From positions 2,852,001-2,916,000 of the forward strand of contig OY751492.1 of assembly GCA_963565915.1 (NCBI GenBank): a stretch of 64,000 bases of DNA, written 5' to 3'. The position numbers and the translations under genes are program-made. Every line of letters starts with the position of its first letter. Position 1 is the stretch's first letter. The stretch is from Entoloma clypeatum (Eukaryota > Basidiomycota > Agaricomycetes > Agaricales > Entolomataceae). Under the pieces are notes generated by a model. It was not told where the DNA came from and ran no database searches. It worked only from the letters and a program-made list of their open reading frames with translations. Below, piece after piece: positions 56,596 through 64,000 of the stretch.

Positions 56596-59530
56596 CGTAG
56601 GGGACCGTGCTCGAGAGAGAACCGGCCTCGAGGAAGGTGTTGGGACGAGGATGAACCACTGCAAGGCCCAAGCGGACTGATCTCGCTTACCCTCTCTTAT
56701 TATAGCTCTCCATTTCCTTATATATATTTTGCTACATACTCATACTTCATTCCGTCTACAGACCATTGTTCCCCCTATAATCTCTTCAAAATATCCCTTC
56801 AGAGAGACCAGAGACCATCATCAGCCGTAGGAGATACTACTTTCAACCTGTGAAGTATGGATCAGTCGGTGAGCGGCGGCCGGATGGAATTAGGATGGGC
56901 ATCGTTCCTGGTTTTTACCTAGAAACGGTTTCGAAATATTCCAACCGTGCTCTGGTCTTGCAATGACGATGTCACCGTACTTCTGCTCACGGCATCGGAA
57001 GAATCCAAAATCTCTGGTCCTTCAGAAACTTTGCTTACCCCTCAATTGAGCGCTTGATTGAACTTTCACCCACTGTCCCCAGATTTACGCGTACACAGAT
57101 TTTCATCGGGCCCCATGTCAGAAACCCGTTCAACAGCCGTGGCACTGGCTTCTTTCAATGTGTCGGAACTGCGAGGAGAGAGAGCCGAAGACGCACTCAA
57201 GACGAGTCAAACTCGATCGATGCCCTTGTGGTCATTGCTGTCCGCAAAGAAACAATTTGTTGCCCTCTGTATCCATGTGGACGTTACGGGTACCCGCGGC
57301 AATGTCCAATAAATCTATTGTCTTCCAATCTTTCAATGGTCTCAAACTTTCTGTTAACCAGCTTCTCGCTCGCTTTGGGAAAACGCCAGAAGTCTCGATG
57401 ATATCCAGACACGATTGCATGCTCTTCCTGGATAACGATCCAGTCTCCTTGTTTCTCATCTATCTGAGAATGAGGAAATCTCGAAGGAGCTTTATGTCTT
57501 GACCGAGGCTGTAGGAAACTGCTTCAAGAACATCTCCATGGAATATTTTCAGAGGGACGACCAATGGGCATTACTGCCCGAGGTCTTTTGGGACTTCAAG
57601 AGAAAGCGGAAGCACAAATCAGCTCAGTGGAAGCCCTTGCGAAGTATGGAAAGCAGTGGAAAAGAAAACTGAGGGTGAGCACGATCCTGAGCCGTATGTC
57701 TGTCCTTGACGCAAAAACTTCTGCAACCAATGGCCCACAGCGCTGCAAAGACATGTGTATCGAGGAACAAAACCGGAGATGACCGCTGCTGTATATCAAA
57801 CGGCCTGTGAAAATGATCGCAGGAGGCTCAAGTTGTGATTCAAGTAACCCCCCTCAACTCCTTTACGTACAATGACACGGGGTTGGTTACCCCAAACGCT
57901 CGCAGGCATACTCAGACCTGACCCCCACTTCATCAGCCCCACGCCCGACCCGGACGCTCTTCTTCCTTGCAAAGTTGTTGTTGCATTGGCCGCTCTGAAC
58001 CCCCCTGGACTAAGTTGGATCCAAGGCTTTTCCCCCCCCGCATTTGGGAGGGTGAAAACGACCCTCTACGTCACATCGAGCCGCTCTCTGACGTCACGTG
58101 AAAACGTCTAGACCCCCCCCCCTTCGAACATCGGCTGTTTCCTAGCAAGCACTACCAGGAGCAGTCCTCCAAAACCAACGTCTGCGACTTGGCGAAAGGT
58201 CTCATGATTATTAGAAACTCATATTCCGAGAAGGCTTGATGGACAGAACACGATCTCGTGCTCTGCTTGGACCACAATCAACATGCCCCATTTCCGACAA
58301 GGAGTTCTGGAAAGACCCTGTCATCGCCAGGATCGTGTGATCGTGTTAAGGGCTAGGATTTCCAAAAGAAAGATAGGAAGTACTCTTAAACGCCTTCCAA
58401 TCGTTAGGGCAGATTGCGAGGCGGGAAGTTGTTACGCAACGTAGAAAGGAGAGCGAACCTGGGTTCGGGTGGGTTTGTCGGCCCAATGCTAAGATAGTCA
58501 CGCTAATCCCGTATCAAACAGCCATGAAGCTAGCAGCGCTCCCAAACCATAGTCGTTGGACTTCGGGACTCACACTTTGAGCCTCACTACACCTCAGCTT
58601 CACTTTTAAGGCACAATTTCTCATCTCAGTCATCACGCAAGGGCGGTCATCTCCTGGCGACTGGATGCACGTGTTTGAGAAACATGCAGTCTTTTTCCCC
58701 CACTGTGACACAGCTACATCATTATTTGCCGAAGATACTGGGTCCCACCGCCCCGAAACCCCGCATGGTGAACTCAACTTGATTGTCTTCCTCCTGGAAC
58801 CCTTCAAATCATAGGTGTTTCGAACCCTAACTGTATGACTGACATGCAGGATGTGAATTAACCACAATTTTCACAACAAATTCAAACAAAAATCCATAAC
58901 TTATGGAAGGGACCTTGGAATCGATGTTGCTTTGAAGATTTAGTTGGACGGAGAGAAAGTGACATGTTGGAAGCATGATGATTTTTTTTCCTTGTTAGTT
59001 TGAACCAGTGTTGTCATGACCGTTGTCTGACAGGGTCAGACTCCTGATGCAGTCACCCTGACTTGACGAGTCATGCCCAGTGAGAAGTCGCATAATTTCC
59101 TTAGATTATTTCGGATTCCGAGAGATTTATTAGATTTCTGTAGATTGATTTACTCATAAAACATGATTTCTCGTCTTAACACCTTGGTATAGATTTCTGC
59201 TCGATGAGTTCCAACATGTAGGTAAGGAACTTAACTTTGTGTCCTGCGACATGGCAACATGCCCCCCAAATCCTCCTGTGGCGGTGGCTCCCGCAATGTC
59301 TATGCTACGAAAGCTGCTAAGATGCAACTCAACAATAACTTTCAACGTTTCCAAGCGTCCTTTGAAGCTGAAAATGGCCCCTTGGCAACAACATCATAAC
59401 ATAATCGGACTACGGACGGGTCCAGCAAACCCCGCAAGGCTTGGAAACGGGCACCGGAACAGGTTTGCTTGATTCTCCATTGCCCTCCTTCTTCCTCATG
59501 AGATACATGTATTAGTCTACGGCAACTTCA
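56596..59530. other. Gene-poor region, unrecognised ORF pieces
   Basis: Plus-strand open pieces occur at 56858-57048 (interrupted by a TAG; includes IPTVLWSCNDDVTVLLLTA), 57058-57312, 57158-57502 and 57564-57782, followed by homopolymer-rich C tracts near 57850-58120. They might be exons of one decayed gene but I recognise no domain. From 57850 to 59530 I see nothing coding. Confidence 0.35.
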
Positions 59531-60383
59531 ATGGTTGCTAGTTCTACAGACCCTGACAGTCCTGACCTTAATTCTGGTTACGCTGGTCCATCTTCTTTTG
59601 CTGATCCACCGATTTTCGACAATCCCAGTCCCGCTGGGCTGTATACTCCCGACACCGTGGAACCTGGCGGCAGTGCTTCAGAGATCCAGACACGTTCTTC
59701 CAATGATGGTGAACAGCTAGACCCACCGGAAATCCCCCAACTCAACCGACCAAATGACGAAACGGAGACATTGATTCATCTTGATCATTTGAAGATCACG
59801 GAGGCATTCCTTCAGGAGATGCGACAAGCGACCCTGGAAAAGAGTGCGATGGAGCTTGACGATATCAACCAGTTACGACAAGCTGGAGCAGAAGCGAGCG
59901 CTATCGATATCAACGATATACATACCACCAAAGCACTGCGGCTGTTTATGAGCTCGTTAGGCGGTTCAGAACAACAATATGAAACAATGCGCAGAATTTC
60001 AATGGATACATATCCGAACGATCCCTTCCTATCATGGTATCAAGTCAGGAAACAGCTTGAATGGGTCACTGGTGTTGTTCCTATCCGGCATGACATGTGC
60101 CCAAACAGTTGCGCAGCATTCACTGGACCCTATGCAGAGCTCGACAAGTGTCCTTACTGTTTGACTTCACGCTTTTCTACCCAAGATAACCATATCCCTC
60201 TGCGACAATTCACAACTATACCCATTGGCCCTGTTCTCAAATCATTCTATGGCTCGCCAGAGACGGTGAAACATATGCATTATCTCGAAACACGTTTCCA
60301 AGAACACGAAGCTAATGCTCAGCTTAACGACAACAAGATCAGATTCGAAGACTGGGATGACTCAGCATATGCTATGGAACTCT
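59531..60383 (+). pseudogene. Plavaka-like (CACTA) transposase, 5' part
   Basis: An open frame from the ATG at 59531 carries the Cys-rich motif CPNSCAAFTGPYAELDKCPYC followed by PLRQFTTIPIGPVLKSFYGS. That is characteristic of the Agaricomycete tnp2/Plavaka transposases. It is interrupted at 60383 (...DSAYAMEL) by a TIR element. Removing the insert and one copy of its duplication restores the frame into the downstream piece. Confidence 0.75.
60377..60383. repeat. Target-site duplication of the TIR element, left copy
   Basis: GAACTCT, one base shorter than the right copy GAAGCTCT at 61631-61638. The intact frame across the site requires GAAGCTCT, so the left copy probably lost a G. Confidence 0.55.
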
Positions 60384-61630
60384 TATGGTGCGAATCGCTT
60401 AGTCACCACCACTTTGGGACAGCGGCCAATTTGGGGCTGGACCGGACCAAGTGTTGGCCTCGTCGCCCGGGACGACCGCACCCGCAACAATTTGGTGGCC
60501 AGCGGGCTCGCGTAGATAGATTCGTATCACGCAAATTACATTTTCGAGACTACAATGGAAGAAATGGTAGCGGGAATAAACACAATCTATGCCACCAAGA
60601 AAATACCTCAAGGAAGCTGCAGAACGAGCACGCGCGGAAGCATTAAGAGTGCGGGCGGCTGCTCGAAAGGAGCGGGAGGACAGTCAACAACCTGTGGCAA
60701 GCCCTGAAGTGCAATACGACACATTACCTGAGTCCCCACTCAATGTCGTCGACGAGGTCGCCAGCCCCAATTCGGAATCAGATTGTGGATATATGGGTGG
60801 GATCAACATGGTGGACAGCATGGATGAAGAGGACAATGAGAGTGATGCTGAGGGCATTTTCGTGGCTGGATGGGAGTCTCTGGATGAGTTTGATGCTGCT
60901 GATGTCGAAGAGATGAAGAAAAAGGCCGTGGTGGTTGATTCCAGTGGTACTGATGATGAAGAGCCCGTCAAAGATGTGTATTCCGAGCTGGCTACTGGAT
61001 TAGAGGCAAATGACTGGAACAAAATTGAAGCAAACCGGTCTCTTGGATACAATGGGCACTCCAGCCGCACACGACGGCGCCATGCTCAAAAGGCTCGGGC
61101 GCAACAGGAGGAACGTGAAAAAGCAAAGAATTCGCAAAACGTTATCTTCGAGAGAACTGTGACATGACATTTGACACTCTCAAGGACAATATGCCGATCG
61201 CACTCAAATCAGTATCACTTGATACAATCCGGAAATGGGAGCATAGGATGCACAGGTGGATGGATGCATACAGGGAGGGTTTGGAAACTCGGCAGGCTCA
61301 ACTAAAGGTTAAGCATTCAGCTCTACAAAGTACAAGTCTCACCGTCGTATTCCTGAGTCTGTTGCTGAGGCCTTTGACACTTAGCGAGGCTCTGCGTCGA
61401 AAATTTCCTTTTTAGGAGTATGACTAATATACCATATATAGTAATGGCCAAATCTATCTGTGCCAAAAATTTGAACTCCCTGAATATTGACGCTATTGGA
61501 ATTCTGTCTTGGGGATCGATGCCTCTCATTGAATAGAGCATTTTGGCAAGAGGACTAAGAAAAAGGCTGGAATTTGCGAGCTCCTATGCAGTTGTTACAT
61601 TTTGGTGGTGACTAAGTGATTCGCACCATA
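60384..61630. mobile_element. TIR DNA element, 1.25 kb, nested in the Plavaka transposase
   Basis: The ends are 28-bp inverted repeats (60384-60411 and 61603-61630, beginning TATGGTGCGAATC) with one mismatch. They are flanked by an 8-bp duplication (one copy with a 1-base deletion). The insert carries one 192-codon open frame and a shorter one but no transposase catalytic domain I can recognise. An 8-bp duplication fits hAT or Zisupton-like transposition. Confidence 0.75.
60589..61167 (+). CDS. ORF inside the TIR element, unknown function
   Basis: A 192-residue protein starting MPPRKYLKEAAERARAEALR. It has a basic helix at the N-terminus, a long acidic middle (DSMDEEDNESDAEG, SSGTDDEEP) and a basic C-terminus (GYNGHSSRTRRRHAQKARAQ). 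Proteins with the LGYN-x-S-x-RTxRRHxQKAR end are common, repeated in mushroom genomes next to transposases. The following frame (61164-61415, TIRKWEHRMHRWMDAYREGL) looks like the continuation of that same family, so a frameshift or intron may lie near 61150. It may be the DNA-binding half of a lost transposase (inference). Confidence 0.5.
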   Translation: MPPRKYLKEAAERARAEALRVRAAARKEREDSQQPVASPEVQYDTLPESPLNVVDEVASPNSESDCGYMGGINMVDSMDEEDNESDAEGIFVAGWESLDEFDAADVEEMKKKAVVVDSSGTDDEEPVKDVYSELATGLEANDWNKIEANRSLGYNGHSSRTRRRHAQKARAQQEEREKAKNSQNVIFERTVT

Positions 61631-62173
61631 GAAGCTCTAGCTTCAGGGAAAATCACACCAGACGAGGTCTTATTGCAACTCTCCATTGATGGCGCTCAGC
61701 TTTACCGTGACAAGGCATCCGATTTCTGGATTTTTATCTGGATTATCCACAATCTTCCACCAAATCTGCATTACAAGAAGGCATTTGTAATGTCTAGCAC
61801 TTTTGTTCCTGCTGACAAGGGGAAAATTAAAGATTATGACTCATTTATGTTTCTTGCTCTGTACCACATCACCGCCCTTCAACGAGAGGTTTTGCACATC
61901 TGGGATGCATACACGCACACAGTTGTCCCCTGCCCAATTATGATCATTCTTGGTACTGCCGATGGCCCTGGTGCTGCTTCGATGATGGGAACCGTCGGGC
62001 ATTCAGGAAAATTTGGCTGTCGTCTTCAGTGCGCTATGCCTGGACGACAACGTACCGAGCCTACAGCCTACAACAGCAAGTCCAAGGATCGGATCACGTG
62101 GGTTCGAACTGGTTCCACTACAAGTCCCTCAATAGGTCAACTTGGTCAATCAGCGAGTTCCTCAAAAGGATGA
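61631..62173 (+). pseudogene. Plavaka-like transposase, central part
   Basis: Resumes with EALASGKITPDEVLLQLSIDGAQLYRDK, SDFWIFIWIIHNLPP, LYHITALQREVLHIWDAY, GTADGPGAASMMGTVGHSGKFGCRLQC. These are the conserved tnp2 catalytic-region motifs (DGAQLY, HH-W, GHxGKxGCR). Coding similarity ends near 62060-62110, so the C-terminal third is missing. Confidence 0.75.
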
Positions 62174-62590
62174 CTCGGTTCGGTTCAGCAGAGCTAAGTC
62201 CTCGCAAGGTACTTAGTTTGAGAGCGGTTCAGATAAGACAATTAAGCGTTAATTGCCTAGGTCAAGCTGAGGACCTCTACTCTAAAGTTACAAGTCTTAT
62301 ATACATTATCCTATGGCTATAAATAAGTATATGCTGCGCAGGAGCTAAATAAGCCATTGGTTAGATAGATGTTTCAAGGGGGCTGTGGCATAGGAGTCAG
62401 AGATAAGGCCTCGAGGCCGTGAGTCATAGATAACAAGTGAAAATGTATACTAAAGGGGAAATAGTCCAAGTCGATGTGAGTCATAACATTGATAGAGGGG
62501 ACACATCCCAGGGTTGTCGGAGTTTAGTGAAATGGGGTTCAATAAGAATCGGGGGTCGAAGGGTCATAGGAAAGGGGTGAAAAAGTGTAA
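62174..62590. other. No gene
   Basis: Downstream flank of the truncated transposase; AT-moderate sequence without supported coding potential. Confidence 0.35.
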
Positions 62591-62950
62591 CACATGCCCA
62601 ACGGCGGTCCCTCACGCCCCAGGCTTCTCCTTGTATCCAACAGCCGCCCCTCATATTCAACGGCAGTCTCTCATGCTCAACAGCCTCCAGTCGTGACCCC
62701 TCGTGCTCAATGGCCACCCCTCGTATTCAACGGCCATCCCTCATGCCCCAGGCCATCTCTCATATCCAACGGCCCTTCATATCTAATAGCCATCCCTCGT
62801 GCCCCAGGCTGCCCCTCTTGCCTATCAGCCGCCCCTTGTATCCAACGGCCACCCCTCATATTCAACGGCAGTCCCTCATGCCCAACAGCCTCCAGTTGTG
62901 ACCCCTCGTGCTCAACAGCCGTCCCTTGTATCCAATGGCCGTCCCTCAGT
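62591..62950. repeat. Degenerate tandem repeat (minisatellite-like)
   Basis: Short units of the form ccaacggccrcccctc / ccctcatgccccaggc recur. A block at about 62648-62715 (tcatattcaacggcagtc...) reappears almost unchanged at about 62863-62930, a higher-order period near 215 bp. Confidence 0.7.
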
Positions 62951-63050
62951 TTAGAAGGGGGGCAAGGAGTCCCAAGAGATGTGCCAGCTGTGAGATGGGA
63001 CTGATGCAAAGGATGGCCCCTTTAAAACTGTTGAAACTTTTCCCATCACG

Positions 63051-63073
63051 TAGATTAGATTAGATTAGATTAC
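63051..63073. repeat. Pentanucleotide microsatellite
   Basis: Four to five copies of TAGAT next to the assembly gap. Confidence 0.7.
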
Positions 63074-63120
63074 ATCACATGACCTTTACATATCTTCATT
63101 ACATACTTGTTTGGTTGGTA

Positions 63121-63320
63121 NNNNNNNNNNNNNNNNNNNNNNNNNNNNNNNNNNNNNNNNNNNNNNNNNNNNNNNNNNNNNNNNNNNNNNNNNNNNNNNN
63201 NNNNNNNNNNNNNNNNNNNNNNNNNNNNNNNNNNNNNNNNNNNNNNNNNNNNNNNNNNNNNNNNNNNNNNNNNNNNNNNNNNNNNNNNNNNNNNNNNNNN
63301 NNNNNNNNNNNNNNNNNNNN
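63121..63320. other. Assembly gap
   Basis: A run of 200 N. The 5' part of the Yae1-type gene must lie in or before it. Confidence 0.99.
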
Positions 63321-63810
63321 GGGTATAACGGCAGGGAAAGAGGCGGCGGTGCAGGAAGGCTTTGATGCAGGCTTCGCAGATGTCGGTGTCCCGCTCGGAC
63401 GCGAGATAGGGCAGCTCAGGGGGCGAGCGTCTGCCGCGCTCGCGTTTCTCATCAAAGCAAAGGAGTCAAATCCGTTCATGCCCGAGATACTAGTGGACGA
63501 GGCGCGTGAGATCAACGCGGACCTGGGAAATGTGCGGTACTCCGATATCGAGCCCCGGGATGAGGAGGCGGAGAGGCATGCGAGGGAGCACCTGGAGGTG
63601 GAGGGCGAGGAGATGGAGCGTGTTGAAAGCGTGGAGGAGAGGCCAACGATGGAAGGGGTGGAGGATATGTTGGCGGGGTTAGGTGTGGATGAGAAGGGGA
63701 AGAAGCAGAGGCCGACGATGGAGGATGTGGGTATGTTGAAGCTGAGGTTGGAAGTATTGGTGATCAGGATTGGATTGAGTGGTTATAATCAAGAAGATGC
63801 TGTATTATGA
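63321..63810 (+). CDS. Yae1-type protein, 3' part (5' end in the gap)
   Basis: The frame enters from the gap with GITAGKEAAVQEGFDAGFADVG and PLGREIGQLRG, a deca-GX3 pattern (Gly every four then six residues) diagnostic of the Yae1 N-terminal domain. A helical region follows and then a Glu-rich tail (EEAERHAREHLEVEGEEMERVE) with two RPTMEDV/GVEDM repeats, to the stop at 63810. Yae1 with Lto1 delivers an iron-sulfur cluster to the ABC protein Rli1 in the cytosol. Lto1 shares the deca-GX3 motif, so Yae1 versus Lto1 is not certain. Confidence 0.65.
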
Positions 63811-63906
63811 GGATATGTACAACCGCCCTAGTGGGCGGGTATAATGTAGACATCCGGTTTGTACAATGTATAGTCCGCGATATCTGGCTTTGAGGAATAC
63901 ATACTT

Positions 63907-64000
63907 TTATTTCCCTGGAGCGACGTAGTCTCGCGACAGATCGATCTCGCCCTTCATATGCGTATTCGTAATCCGCACTTGGCGCTGCCGTGGCGCTCCT
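63907..64000 (-). CDS. 3' end of a minus-strand gene running off the window
   Basis: On the minus strand an open frame enters from the window edge and ends RQVRITNTHMKGEIDLSRDYVAPGK, stop at 63907. It looks like the conserved end of a real protein but 30 residues are too few to name it. Confidence 0.4.
   Translation of the reverse strand, partial: GAPRQRQVRITNTHMKGEIDLSRDYVAPGK

Noticed and set aside
1..64000. tRNA, rRNA, CRISPR or prokaryotic operon features
   Set aside because: No cloverleaf with A and B boxes, rRNA segment or regularly spaced repeat array was seen; gene structure is eukaryotic.

Overview
The window looks like a nuclear contig of a mushroom-forming basidiomycete (Agaricomycetes-like). 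Nearly all protein genes carry short GT-AG introns of about 45-65 nt. The families present fit that group: a DUF4470-MYND protein, a DUF1996 secreted protein, an HNH protein of the mushroom type, an rvt reverse-transcriptase gene, Plavaka-like CACTA transposase pieces, a Tad-like LINE and a Ty1/copia element. No rRNA, tRNA or CRISPR was seen. Bases 63121-63320 are an assembly gap.

Layout. 1-5.2 kb: an unrecognised two-exon gene (minus), a divergent HNH-type gene that looks degenerate, and a DUF1996 secreted protein (minus). 6.1-16.75 kb: a nested repeat block. A broken copy of the rvt gene is split by a 5'-truncated LINE (12-bp target duplication, poly(A) tail). The LINE's 3' part is in turn split by a copia element with 349-bp LTRs (CTCTT duplication). 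The apparently intact rvt gene lies just downstream (17.2-19.8 kb), followed 90 bp later by an SDE3/MOV10-type RNA helicase (19.9-23.6 kb).

23.9-43.9 kb is gene-rich: an unrecognised protein with an internal duplication, a rhodanese plus dual-specificity (MAP kinase type) phosphatase, the mitochondrial DEAD-box helicase MRH4, a DUF4470-MYND protein, a SNF2/ISWI-like remodeller with C-terminal PHD-type fingers, TIM50 and an Ish1/Msc1-type stress protein. 44.3-45.3 kb holds an intron-bearing succinate dehydrogenase iron-sulfur subunit pseudogene. It is followed by an RBR ubiquitin ligase of the RNF216 type.

48.4-56.6 kb: importin beta (KAP95) divergent from LSM7, and a Cid1-type nucleotidyltransferase with a long Ser/Pro-rich tail. 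56.6-59.5 kb has no gene I could recognise. 59.5-62.2 kb is a broken Plavaka transposase split by a 1.25-kb TIR element with an 8-bp target duplication. A tandem-repeat tract, the gap, the 3' end of a Yae1-type gene and the 3' end of a minus-strand gene close the window.

The core genes are ordinary housekeeping functions: mitochondrial import and RNA metabolism, nuclear import, mRNA decay/splicing, chromatin and signalling. The novelty is in the 6-20 kb region, where a cellular reverse-transcriptase gene, its retroelement-shattered copy and a silencing-type helicase sit together.
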